Shown in pieces: positions 16,701 through 24,168 of a stretch of DNA of 31,633 nucleotides. Source of the stretch: Spirochaetaceae bacterium (GTDB lineage: Bacteria > Spirochaetota > Spirochaetia > DSM-27196 > SKKC01). The notes beneath the pieces were generated by a model. The model had not been told where the DNA came from. It did no database searches and saw only the letters and a list, made by a program, of their open reading frames with translations. The position numbers were made by a program, and so were the translations under genes. How positions within the stretch are numbered: position 1 is the first letter of the stretch; each line of letters opens with the position of its first letter. The stretch lies in the NCBI GenBank assembly GCA_003554375.1, contig PWGF01000483.1, positions 1 through 31,633 on the forward strand, read 5' to 3'.

Positions 16701-17521
16701 GGCCGGCGTTTCAACGCCCGCTTGTAATAGTCGAGTGCCTCCGAGCTCCGCCCCTGCTGCGCGAGCAACGTGGCCGTGTTGTTGAGAGCAGTAGGATGCT
16801 CCGGCTCGAGTTCCAGCATCTCCTCGAACGCGTGGATCGCTTGGTCGTAACGTTCGAGTCTCTGATACGTGATACCGAGGTTGTTGAGCGCGTCGGTCCA
16901 TCCAGGCCGATGTCTCAAGCTGTCTTGGTACTCGGCGGCAGCCTCCTCGAACTCTCCTTCGCGCTCGAGCGCGATCCCTAGGTTGTAGTGGAGCTTCGGA
17001 TGGTTTGGATCGTACTGTAAGCCCCGACGGAAGATCGTAATGGCAGCTTCGTGCTCTCCCTGTTCTTCCAGAAGGTTGCCCAGATTGTTGTACGCCATCG
17101 GGAAGTCGGGATTCAGCTCGAGTGCGCGTTCGTACGCTTCTCGAGCGTCGTGGAATTCTCCCAGCTGTTTCTGGACGTTGCCGTAATTGTAGTACACGTC
17201 GGCACGGTCCGGAGCGAGCTCGATTGCCTCCTCGACGGCCATGAAGGCGTCTGCCGACCTCCCGAGCCGTCGGTATACCACTCCAAGGTTGTTATGGGCT
17301 TCGACGTTCCCTGGGTTCAGCTCGATGGCCCGACGATAGTGCTCCGCAGCTGCTTCGAGCTCACCGGCCGAGCTCTTTATCATGCCGAAGAGCATGTGGA
17401 CCGCCGTGGAGGCCGGATGATGCTCCAAGAGCGGGCGGGCTATCGCTTCCGCCTCCTTGGCGTCCCCGATTCGCGCCGCACGCACTGCTCTCTGAAATCG
17501 TTCTTTACTTCGCGTCCTCAC
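13763..17521 (-). CDS. Large tetratricopeptide-repeat protein with disordered acidic/proline-rich region
   Basis: The protein has 1252 residues and no signal peptide. Residues 5-480 are a run of about twelve tetratricopeptide repeats (for example 'AIELNPGNVEAHNNLGVVYRRLG'), which act as a protein-binding scaffold. Residues 545-580 are very acidic. Residues 580-1070 are low complexity: Gly/Asp-rich, then Pro-rich ('PPHPPGPPPGSPPGPPPRPP'), then Glu/Pro-rich with a 15-residue tandem repeat. A more ordered patch follows ('RQASMLEYLSSLAEQLPPDKVEQF', about 1078-1100). The C-terminus is basic with a possible amphipathic end ('FGVLAGLTRYIPNKWARTALGERISRILNRL'). The GTG start overlaps the stop of the LamG gene by 4 bases (GTGA), so the two are translated together. 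I do not recognise a specific function; a cytoplasmic scaffold is the safest reading. GC at silent positions stays high through the low-complexity part, and one frame is open throughout. Confidence 0.8.
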   Translation of the reverse strand: MRTRSKERFQRAVRAARIGDAKEAEAIARPLLEHHPASTAVHMLFGMIKSSAGELEAAAEHYRRAIELNPGNVEAHNNLGVVYRRLGRSADAFMAVEEAIELAPDRADVYYNYGNVQKQLGEFHDAREAYERALELNPDFPMAYNNLGNLLEEQGEHEAAITIFRRGLQYDPNHPKLHYNLGIALEREGEFEEAAAEYQDSLRHRPGWTDALNNLGITYQRLERYDQAIHAFEEMLELEPEHPTALNNTATLLAQQGRSSEALDYYKRALKRRPDYYRAIENLGSLLEHYDNAEQAVEELHSLAATNPENLSIRLHLARRLLAHGSKLRALRHLEYVFNNRSDDPEHLAALAALLMRAERRDMAATCIGELRQIAPDIEEFRLELAEAYRDAGELRAAERELDAFLDAAPDDVRARKLLAEIYLETGRAEEAVELLEHLKARDPEDGEVLGAITRAHQALGRREQAIEAADALVNLQGRRARPEDLNRLNESLSLYEKAVQAFEQDHGEAWAENLERLRAVATGDHGEHPDEYRVDELGGMDEESVPILDFDFDQAAEEEGIEDEELADESEEAPEEQVGVGAPFSVGQESAPAGERRADSGFGGEGDHGHDGGAGRSDGGAGSGDSPEAQEAGAAATEPGGRGDGGAPRDGDAAADGGDAAGDGGDGRRDEMSDSHQRAPSLLDLAEEDETGDPFAGMPRRTRAMEGGDDGGSEDMTQRDRLERWGSPYEPPHPPGPPPGSPPGPPPRPPQSAVPPPPDQGGEPGRAQQTQRSFPQDDSSSRERPERPASSDAPGGQESPYGEPAHLSPSPPESPRPEASPRPPYPQAEPWQPSYPQSPPAVPSAPSQAPGGAEGLDQAGPEGEAGGSEEAPEYAEPAYATGHEEAPEYAEPVDAQEREEAPEFDEPDHVTRQEEAPEPVQAAGSDEDPSAVEADGERAQDGPAGPGTTEPTKEPATELEPELEQDDAIPPELVEEPDPEEAELPEGRSEQGDEDYDDIGPIQDLFPADGEGAQAGRTGNSSTDRAAPEAVETGEKSVGDVTDGDGRADRTGAPAESSFRERQASMLEYLSSLAEQLPPDKVEQFQSSDVPLRIERLKNVLQGKRGLRYEAERYRRSLEEQRPERRAGSSEKPQSQAARGGSGPSAQRPQPGPGNRDSVDPTKRHSQNNTGSRRGESRSSARAPTSGKSHVSPDSLSRTFGVLAGLTRYIPNKWARTALGERISRILNRLGGTRESDQLVSSDGGDNASDE
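14759..14914 (-). repeat. 45-bp tandem repeat, about 3.5 copies
   Basis: Residues 870-921 of the TPR protein repeat with an exact period of 15: EEAPEYAEPAYATGH, EEAPEYAEPVDAQER, EEAPEFDEPDHVTRQ, then a partial EEAPEPV. The first nine positions are conserved while the rest drifts, so the repeat is under protein-level constraint or fairly old. Confidence 0.8.
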
Positions 17522-19236
17522 TCGTCGATCTCCCGCGGCCGCGCGCTTGCCTCATCGGATGAGGCACTCAGATTCGGCTTCGAGGCGTCGTCATACGCGC
17601 GCACCACAAAGTAGTAACGGGTACTGTTTTCCAGCCCGGTCAACTCGGCGCTCGTCTCGTCGCCGACATCGACCGGACTCGGCCCCTCGGCTGCCGTCTC
17701 CCCCAGATACCGCCCCGGGCGCGTCCCGTAGTAGACGCGATACCCCGCAACCTGCGCTCCCGGAGCCGGATCCCAGTCGAGCTCGACGCGACCGTCACCG
17801 GGAGTTGCGCGAAGCTTCTCCGGGACACCGGGAGGTCGACGCGGAACGTGCTCCAGACCGATCGAGCGAACGATCGGCGTTCTCTCTCCGGCGCCGTCGG
17901 GATAGAGCCGGAGGCGGAACTGTACGTAACGCTCCGCATTCGCCTTGTCGAGCTCCGCCGCCTCGACTCGCTCCCATTCCGCATCCAGGTTGCCCGTATC
18001 GTCATAGAGATCCGCCGTCCGCATCCAGATATCGACATCCGTACCGTTCGGTGTCTCCTTATCGACCTCTAGTCGCTTGAGCTCAGCGCCGGCGCGCCCC
18101 AGATCGAACATCTCCGTCACTACAGTGCCGGGCTCGTCCGGATACTCGTCTAACTGCGGAACCGGATCGAACCGCGAGCTCAGATGGAATTGATCCAGCG
18201 CACCGCGAAAGCCGGCTCCCACCGTAAGCCGGCGAGCTGACTCGGTGCCGACGGCCGGAACGAAAACTGTTCCGCCCTCGGTCCCCGTTTCAGTTGCGTA
18301 GTCGATGTCCACGGGCTCGCCGTTCACCAAGTATTCTATCATACCCGTCTGCGGCGAGAAACGAATCGTATGGTGTTCCCATTGCCGCCGCAGAAGCCGC
18401 TGCCGCCCTCGCAGAACGACGCTCGTTCTTTCGAAATCCGGAAGCGTGAAGAAGTTCTCGAACCTGACCTGCAGGCGTCCTCCGGTGACTGAGACTCGGA
18501 ACTGCTGGCTCACCGGCTCATTGCCCTCCAGTCGGACCCCGTGGTAGCTCACGATCTCTTCGCCCTCGTCGAGACTCACGGGAAAGAGCCAGAATGAAAG
18601 CGTGAAGCCTTCCCACGCTCGGCCGGGATAGAAGAGGGCGTCTCGCCCAGGTTCCAGCACAATCCCTTCCCCCCCCTCTCGGAAGAGCAGTCCGGGGCCA
18701 TCACCTACGCGAAACTGTTCTGAAGCTTCGGTATCATCCGAGACAATACGATACCGCCTCGTCTCGTCGACCGCCGCTCCTTGGTCTTCTCCGGGGAGTG
18801 CTCGCAAGAGAAGGTCGCTGTGTGCAGTAGGCTCCAGGTGTCGACGCGCAAGTACGACCTCGTCGTTGCCGCGCCTACCCGATCGCAGCCGCACGCCCTG
18901 CTGCTCGACAAAGGCGGGCCATCCGGTATCGCCGCCGACTTCCAGCGTCTCGGTGAAGCCCGGAAGGGCGCCGGCTCCGTCCGCCGCCACCACGGCGAGG
19001 CACACTGCCACCACGCCGACGCCCAGCAACCGGCTCAGGCGACCGCCGGCCGAGCTAAAAGCTCCAAAGCTGCCGCTAACCGGGCACCTGCCGGCACGGC
19101 CGCGGCGATTGCTGCCTCCATCAGAGCCACTGCCGGCACGGCCGCCGGCGGCATTCCGGCCGATATTTCGCCCGCGGTCCCGGTTCAACCCCTTCCCGGT
19201 TTTCTCGCTCGCTCCGTCTACGTACATTATACTCAC
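17518..19236 (-). CDS. Exported LamG-like and fibronectin type III protein
   Basis: The protein has up to 572 residues. After an Arg/Gly/Ser-rich stretch (1-65) comes a hydrophobic segment (about 68-90, 'LLGVGVVAVCLAVVAADGAGA') that looks like a signal peptide or anchor. Residues about 195-355 resemble a concanavalin/LamG sandwich ('GFTLSFWLFPV', 'WEHHTIRFSPQTGMIEYLVNG', 'GFRGALDQFHLSS'). Residues 472-562 form a fibronectin type III domain ('PEKLRATPGDGRVELDWDP', 'AGYRVYYGTRPGRYLGET', 'LENSTRYYFVVRAYD'). It is probably a periplasmic or surface binding protein; the ligand is unknown. The start is uncertain: GTG 19236 and ATG 19227 overlap a TATAAT sequence, and the Arg-rich N-terminus is unusually long for a signal peptide, so a later codon (for example TTG 19188) is possible. 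The gene is translationally coupled to the TPR gene. Confidence 0.78.
   Translation of the reverse strand: MSIMYVDGASEKTGKGLNRDRGRNIGRNAAGGRAGSGSDGGSNRRGRAGRCPVSGSFGAFSSAGGRLSRLLGVGVVAVCLAVVAADGAGALPGFTETLEVGGDTGWPAFVEQQGVRLRSGRRGNDEVVLARRHLEPTAHSDLLLRALPGEDQGAAVDETRRYRIVSDDTEASEQFRVGDGPGLLFREGGEGIVLEPGRDALFYPGRAWEGFTLSFWLFPVSLDEGEEIVSYHGVRLEGNEPVSQQFRVSVTGGRLQVRFENFFTLPDFERTSVVLRGRQRLLRRQWEHHTIRFSPQTGMIEYLVNGEPVDIDYATETGTEGGTVFVPAVGTESARRLTVGAGFRGALDQFHLSSRFDPVPQLDEYPDEPGTVVTEMFDLGRAGAELKRLEVDKETPNGTDVDIWMRTADLYDDTGNLDAEWERVEAAELDKANAERYVQFRLRLYPDGAGERTPIVRSIGLEHVPRRPPGVPEKLRATPGDGRVELDWDPAPGAQVAGYRVYYGTRPGRYLGETAAEGPSPVDVGDETSAELTGLENSTRYYFVVRAYDDASKPNLSASSDEASARPREIDE
19226..19233. promoter_or_regulatory. 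Overlapping -10 boxes between the LamG gene and uvrC
   Basis: On the minus strand 19231-19226 reads TATAAT. On the plus strand 19228-19233 reads TATACT. The uvrC ATG is at 19242, only 8 bases past the plus -10, so a transcript from it would be almost leaderless. No AGGAGG-like site precedes this ATG. Neither strand shows a convincing -35 box. Confidence 0.4.
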
Positions 19237-19241
19237 GTCCT

Positions 19242-21125
19242 ATGAATGATCGAGCTGCTCCCGACCAAGCCGCGGCTGCTCCCGGCGAGCCGGGCGTGTA
19301 CCTTATGTACGATACCCGCGGCGACACCATCTACGTAGGCAAGGCCAAGAACCTGCGGAGCCGCCTCCGCTCCTACTTCAGCGGGGACAAAGATCCGAAA
19401 ACGCAGGTGCTCATACGCCGCGTGCACCGTCTCGAGACCATCGTTTGCCGAAACGAGTACGAGGCGCTGCTTCTGGAAAATCAGCTCATCAAGCGCCACC
19501 AACCGCGCTATAACATAAACCTCAAAGACGGAAAGACCTATCCCGTCATCCGCGTCACGAACGAGCCGTACCCCCGCGTATTCCGCACCAGGAACGTGGT
19601 ACGCGACGGCTCGACCTACTTCGGTCCGTTTACGAACGTCGGTAGCATCGATACCTACCTTGAGCTGATCGAGCAGCTTTTCCCACTCCGCAAGTGCCGC
19701 GGACCCGTGAAGTCCCGGGACCGGCCGTGTCTCTACTTCCATATCGGCCGCTGCTCAGCTCCCTGCGCGGGCCGGATCTCACAAGAAGACTACCGGGAGA
19801 ACGTGGAACAGGTGAAGCACCTTCTCTCCGGTTCTAACGAAACGGTTGTCGCGGATCTGCAAGGCCGAATGGGCCATGCCGCTGAGCAGCTCGATTTCGA
19901 GCGTGCGGCGCGATTCCGAGACATGATCCGCGCAGTCGAGGATCTTTCCGGCGAACAACAGGTCATCGACGACGACCCCGACGTCCGCGACTATGTCGCG
20001 TACGCAACCGAGCAGGAACTTGCGGGGTTCGTCGTATTCCAGATGCGCGGCGGTAAATTGCTCGGAAGCGACATGTTTCGGACTGAGGTCTTTGCCTCCG
20101 AGGAGGAGGACCTGCTGCAGTTCTTGCTCCAGTACTATTCCGAGGTGCGGCAGCCCCCAAGCAGGCTCTACCTCCCAATCGAGGTCGGCTCTGCGACGCT
20201 CTCCACCTTTTTCCGGCGCGAGTTCGACACCGAGGTCACAATCTCGCTTCCGGAGACTGCGCGCGATCGGTCGATCATGGCGTTGGCTGCGGAGAACGCG
20301 CGGCACGATCTGCAGCGCCGGATTCGAGAGCGAGGCAATCTGCCGGCGGTGGAGGAGCTTCAGAGCGTCTTGGAACTGGGCGCTCCTCCGATGCGCATCG
20401 AAGGTTTCGATATTGCACACGTGGAGGGGAAGCATCCGGTGGCGGCGATGGTGTCGTTCTGGGCCGGCGCGCCGGACAAAAACGGATACCGCCGTTTCCA
20501 TATGAAGTCCCTCGGCGGAGGCATCGATGACTTCGAGGCAATGCGGGAGACCGCTGCGCGACGCTACACGAGAGTCGTCAACGAAGGCTTGGCGAGACCC
20601 GATCTCGTTGTCGTGGATGGTGGCAAAGGTCAGGTCGGCGCAGTCCACGGCATGCTCCAGGCGCTCGGACTGGAGGGCGTTCCCGTTGTCGGCCTTGCCA
20701 AACGGAACGAGGTGGTCTTTCTGCCGGATCGGTCCGAGCCCATCACGCTGCCGCCCGGCTCTCCCCCGCTTCAGCTTCTCCAGCAGGTTCGCGACGAGGC
20801 GCATCGATTCGCCACTGAGTTCCGGGCAAGCCTCCAGTCCAAGGATATCGCAACCTCAACGCTCGAGAGCGTCCCCGGAATCGGACCTGCCCGCAGCCGC
20901 GCCCTCCTCCGAGCATTCGGCTCTCCCGCGGCAATCGCCGAGGCACCCGCCTCCCACATTGCCGCCGAGACGGGAATCCCCGAGGAGATTGCGCGCGCGG
21001 TCCAAGAGGCGTTGGTCGAAACCGATCTCTCCGAGCAGAGAACCCACTCGCCACAGCCCGACTCGACCGAACCGGAAGGAGATGAGCGCGAAGAAGAAGA
21101 GAGGGAGAAGGAGCGGCGCACATAG
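19242..21125 (+). CDS. uvrC: Excinuclease ABC subunit C
   Basis: UvrC makes both incisions around DNA lesions in nucleotide excision repair, after UvrA and UvrB have found the damage. The 627 residues contain the GIY-YIG nuclease (18-95; 'GVYLMYDTRGDTIYVGKAKN') for the 3' cut, and the cysteine-containing 'CLYFHIGRCSAPCAG' region. The UVR motif that binds UvrB comes next (about 203-236), then the RNase H-like endonuclease for the 5' cut (about 380-540; 'IEGFDIAHVEG', 'DLVVVDGGKGQVGA'), and the helix-hairpin-helix pair ('LESVPGIGPARSRALL'). A charged tail of about 35 residues follows. All domains are intact. It is transcribed away from lexA and is not part of that operon. No GAAC-N4-GTTC type SOS box is visible at its start. 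Confidence 0.97.
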   Translation: MNDRAAPDQAAAAPGEPGVYLMYDTRGDTIYVGKAKNLRSRLRSYFSGDKDPKTQVLIRRVHRLETIVCRNEYEALLLENQLIKRHQPRYNINLKDGKTYPVIRVTNEPYPRVFRTRNVVRDGSTYFGPFTNVGSIDTYLELIEQLFPLRKCRGPVKSRDRPCLYFHIGRCSAPCAGRISQEDYRENVEQVKHLLSGSNETVVADLQGRMGHAAEQLDFERAARFRDMIRAVEDLSGEQQVIDDDPDVRDYVAYATEQELAGFVVFQMRGGKLLGSDMFRTEVFASEEEDLLQFLLQYYSEVRQPPSRLYLPIEVGSATLSTFFRREFDTEVTISLPETARDRSIMALAAENARHDLQRRIRERGNLPAVEELQSVLELGAPPMRIEGFDIAHVEGKHPVAAMVSFWAGAPDKNGYRRFHMKSLGGGIDDFEAMRETAARRYTRVVNEGLARPDLVVVDGGKGQVGAVHGMLQALGLEGVPVVGLAKRNEVVFLPDRSEPITLPPGSPPLQLLQQVRDEAHRFATEFRASLQSKDIATSTLESVPGIGPARSRALLRAFGSPAAIAEAPASHIAAETGIPEEIARAVQEALVETDLSEQRTHSPQPDSTEPEGDEREEEEREKERRT

Positions 21126-21189
21126 GCGGGCCGGGCGAGCCTCAGGCGCCTCCGGCACTTGTTCACGCCGGCCGCTCTGCTGGTCCGTG

Positions 21190-22197
21190 CTACAGGTAGG
21201 ACCCCATCTCGGGCCGGTATGACTGAGGCCGGTTGCCCCGGCGTACGATCACGTCATAGAGGAAGATCTCAAGGAAGAGCCGATGCCATACCGGCCGCGC
21301 CTGACGGGTGGCTTCCTCATAGTCGGCGATAAGGGCAACGATTGCTTCGAGCTCGGCGCGGCGATACTCCTTGGCAGCACGCTCGAACAGCTTCTGGTTG
21401 CGCCTTCCCCGGATGCCTACCAAACGGCAGGCTTCTTCCGGACGATGATGATCGTCCAGATAGCGCTGGAGCGCCAATACCCTTCTCACCTGCCACAGAA
21501 TCCCGGCAAGCAGCGCAGCTGGATGCCCCTCTCCGCCCAACACCAGGGCGTTCAGGCTCTCCAAGGCGGTCTGCAGGTCGCGGGCCGCGATGTGCTCGAA
21601 GAGGGTGAAGACGTTCTCCTGCTTGCTGTGATAGATGAACTCCTCGATGTCATCCACATCCACGGGGCGCTCCTCCGGAGCAACCAGCGCCACCCCGTCA
21701 CACGCCTGCTTGAGATCGTTCGTGTTGTTCTCTACCATCTCGAGAAGGAACTCGGCAGCCGCCTCGGTAATGCGGACCCCCTTGCGACGCAGATAGCCGC
21801 TGACCCAACCGACCTTCTGACTATCGAACATCTCCCAGAAGATCTTGGTCGCGTTCCGATCGATAACCTTCTGCAACTCCGAATGGACCTTTATCGCCGT
21901 ACTGGTGAGGACGAGCGTAGCGTCGGGGCTCGGATTCTTCAGGTACTCCACGAGGGGTCGGACCTCCGCGGCTTTGGTCAGCTGCTCCACTCCGGCATAG
22001 ATCACAAGCCGGTTGCCGCTGAAAAGGGATCCGTTCCGCAGAAGCTGAACCACCTGATCCGCGCTCGTCTCAAAGGCGTAGAACTTATGCTCTTCAGGTG
22101 GCCCGTCACCCCGCTTCGCTAAGCCCGCGCGGAGCTCGTCGAGGTATTCGGACTTCTGCCCTTCTTCCGGGCCCAACAGCAAAAGAGCGCTAGACAT
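21190..22197 (-). CDS. holA: DNA polymerase III subunit delta
   Basis: HolA is the wrench subunit of the clamp loader, which opens the beta sliding clamp during replication. The 335 residues match the family length. The order of the fold is visible: an N-terminal nucleotide-fold part ('LLLLGPEEGQKSEYLDEL', 'SLFSGNRLVIYAG', 'TLVLTSTAIK'), then 'VSGYLRRKGVRITEAAAEFLLEMVENN' (lid domain) and a C-terminal helical collar ('QENVFTLFEHIAARDLQTAL', 'GILWQVRRVLALQRYL'). Similarity in this family is low, but the pattern is characteristic. Its first 8 bases overlap the end of lexA, so it is translated as the last gene of the five-gene run. It is convergent with uvrC; the 64-base gap holds only a short CCGGC/GCCGG stem. 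Confidence 0.9.
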   Translation of the reverse strand: MSSALLLLGPEEGQKSEYLDELRAGLAKRGDGPPEEHKFYAFETSADQVVQLLRNGSLFSGNRLVIYAGVEQLTKAAEVRPLVEYLKNPSPDATLVLTSTAIKVHSELQKVIDRNATKIFWEMFDSQKVGWVSGYLRRKGVRITEAAAEFLLEMVENNTNDLKQACDGVALVAPEERPVDVDDIEEFIYHSKQENVFTLFEHIAARDLQTALESLNALVLGGEGHPAALLAGILWQVRRVLALQRYLDDHHRPEEACRLVGIRGRRNQKLFERAAKEYRRAELEAIVALIADYEEATRQARPVWHRLFLEIFLYDVIVRRGNRPQSYRPEMGSYL

Positions 22198-22804
22198 AGC
22201 TCCGGGTCAGATGCACGAGTTTGCCCAGAATGCGCACATCCTTCGAGTAGATGGGAGGATAGTCGGTGTTCTCCGACTTCAGCCTGACGCGGTTCTTCTC
22301 CTGGTAGAACCGCTTCAAGGTGACCGCGTCCTCTACCATCGCGACCACAATCTCCCCGTTATCCGCGGTAGGCTGCTGCACAAAAACCGCCATGTCCCCA
22401 TCGTGGATGCCCGCGTCCACCATGCTATCGCCTTCCACCCGAAGCGCGAAGTGCGGTTTGGAATCCTGGAGCGCCTCTCCGGGAACCGACATGGTGCCGT
22501 CCTGGTTCTCCTCGGCAAGAAGCGGCAATCCCGCCGCCACATGCCCGACCACGGGAACCCGGACCACCTCCTGTTCCGGCACTCCCTCCTCTTCCTGCCC
22601 GAGTACCTCGATCGCACGCGAGCGGTTGCTGTTACAGCGAATCAAGCCCTTCTTGTTCAAGGCCTTAACGTGGTCGTATGCGCCTTTTACCGATATGCCG
22701 AAATGCGTGGCGATCTCGCGGACCGTAGGAGGGAACTTGAAACGAGCTATGAAGTCCTTGATGAAATCAAGCACTTCCTGTTGTCTCTCCGTAACCTGTT
22801 TCAT
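22190..22804 (-). CDS. lexA: LexA repressor
   Basis: LexA represses the SOS genes and cleaves itself when RecA filaments form on damaged DNA. The 204-residue protein has an N-terminal winged helix ('TERQQEVLDFIKDF', recognition region 'VREIATHFGISVKGAYDHVKAL'). The C-terminal peptidase carries the cleavage site Ala91-Gly92 in 'GHVAAGLP', nucleophile Ser127 in 'GDSMVDAGI' and Lys164 in 'DAVTLKRFY'. All autocleavage residues are present. The recognition helix differs from that of E. coli, so its operator sequence should also differ; I could not identify a box by eye. The start overlaps the stop of the sigma-54 activator by 4 bases (ATGA) and its end overlaps holA by 8. It therefore seems to depend on transcription from upstream, unless a promoter lies inside the activator gene. 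Confidence 0.96.
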   Translation of the reverse strand: MKQVTERQQEVLDFIKDFIARFKFPPTVREIATHFGISVKGAYDHVKALNKKGLIRCNSNRSRAIEVLGQEEEGVPEQEVVRVPVVGHVAAGLPLLAEENQDGTMSVPGEALQDSKPHFALRVEGDSMVDAGIHDGDMAVFVQQPTADNGEIVVAMVEDAVTLKRFYQEKNRVRLKSENTDYPPIYSKDVRILGKLVHLTRSYV

Positions 22805-24168
22805 CGTTCCACCCGTATCCCGAGTTTCTTTATTTTGCCATGCAGGTTGCTCGGGTACATGCCGAGCTTCCGGGCCGCCTGGGTGATATTATGCCCCTGC
22901 TCAGCCAACGTCCGCTCAATCAAGCGCCTCTCAAAGGCTTCCCGCGCCTCCGAGAGGGACATGTCCGAGAAATCTGCCAGGCCATCGTCGCTCGATTCGC
23001 CCCGGCGCTCCCCCAAGTGCTGCTGCACAAGCTCCGGCCCCAGCACCGGCGAATCGGACATAATTGTAATCCGTTCTACGAAGTTCTTCAACTCACGAAC
23101 GTTCCCGGGCCACGAATAGGAAGCAAGCAAATCGAGCGCTTCCTGTGAGAACGAGCGCTGCTCCTCGGGGGCATGGCGACTGTCGAAACGTTCGAGGAAC
23201 TCTTCCAGCAGAACCGGCAAGTCCTCCAGCCGCTCGCGAAGGGGAGGAACGCGGATTGGTACTACGTTCAGGCGGAAAAACAGGTCTTCGCGGAAGTTTC
23301 CGGCCGCGATTTCGGCCTCGATATCGCGGTTGGTGGCGGCGATGATGCGCACATCCACCGTCACGCTTCGCGTCCCCCCGACGCGTTCAAAGCTCAAGTC
23401 CTGCGTCGCCCGGAGCACTTTCGCCTGTGCGTTCAGGCTCATGTCCGCTATCTCGTCCAAGAATAGCGTGCCGCCGTCGGCCGCCTCGAACTTCCCCCGT
23501 CGCCGCGACTGAGCACCGGTAAACGCTCCCTTCTCATGCCCGAAGAGCTCGCTCTCTAGAAGAGTATCCGGAATGGCCGCGCAGTTGACCGGAACGAACG
23601 GGCCGCTTCTTCGCGCGCTCTTGTTGTGGATCGAACGTGCAACCAACTCCTTTCCCGTCCCGTTCTCCCCGGTGATCAGCACCCGCGCGTCGCTTGAGGC
23701 ACTCTGCTCGATGAGTCGTTTCACCTCCTGCAACGGGCGGCTCGTCCCGTGAATCTCCTCCTCGCCCCCGATACTCTGTCGAAGATCGCGGTTTTCCCGC
23801 TTGAGCTTCTCCATCTCCAAGGCATTTCGGCACAGCGTGGTCACCCGGTCCAGGCTCAACGGCTTCTCGATGAAATCGAACGCGCCCATCTTCACCGCTT
23901 TTACCGCAAGGTCGATGGTCCCATGTCCGGAGATTATGATTACCGCCGTCTCCGTGAACTTCTCATGGATCTCTTTGAGCACATCCATTCCGCCGAGCCG
24001 CGGCAACCAGACGTCCAAGAGCACAAGATCGATCAGCTCCGTCTTAAGTACCGACAATCCCTCGTATCCATCCTCGGCGGTGAACACCTCGTAGCCCTCG
24101 TCCGAGAGAATGTCCGATAGCACCTCGCGAATGCCCGGCTCGTCATCCACTACCAGAACCGCACTCAT
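22801..24168 (-). CDS. NtrC-family sigma-54 response regulator (NtrX-like)
   Basis: The 455-residue protein has three domains. The receiver (1-120) has the phospho-acceptor Asp52 in 'LVLLDVWLP' and acidic residues Asp8-Asp9. The AAA+ ATPase (about 135-375) has Walker A 'GENGTGKE', the sigma-54 contact loop GAFTGA and Walker B 'GGTLFLDEIA'. A Fis-type DNA-binding helix-turn-helix ends the protein ('ITQAARKLGMYPSNLHGKIKKLGI'). Once phosphorylated it should open promoters held by RpoN, whose gene lies 4 kb upstream in the next cluster. The partner is the overlapping kinase gene (4-base overlap). Similarity to NtrX is judged from domain order and gene pairing; the controlled genes are unknown. 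Confidence 0.95.
   Translation of the reverse strand: MSAVLVVDDEPGIREVLSDILSDEGYEVFTAEDGYEGLSVLKTELIDLVLLDVWLPRLGGMDVLKEIHEKFTETAVIIISGHGTIDLAVKAVKMGAFDFIEKPLSLDRVTTLCRNALEMEKLKRENRDLRQSIGGEEEIHGTSRPLQEVKRLIEQSASSDARVLITGENGTGKELVARSIHNKSARRSGPFVPVNCAAIPDTLLESELFGHEKGAFTGAQSRRRGKFEAADGGTLFLDEIADMSLNAQAKVLRATQDLSFERVGGTRSVTVDVRIIAATNRDIEAEIAAGNFREDLFFRLNVVPIRVPPLRERLEDLPVLLEEFLERFDSRHAPEEQRSFSQEALDLLASYSWPGNVRELKNFVERITIMSDSPVLGPELVQQHLGERRGESSDDGLADFSDMSLSEAREAFERRLIERTLAEQGHNITQAARKLGMYPSNLHGKIKKLGIRVER

Noticed and set aside
19779..20804. 341-codon minus-strand frame opposite uvrC
   Set aside because: It is a shadow of uvrC's codon bias with no recognisable motif or ribosome site.
23098..23105. 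GAACGTTC as an SOS box near lexA
   Set aside because: It has no 4-base spacer, lies within the activator coding sequence and recurs elsewhere (5403-5410), so it looks like chance.
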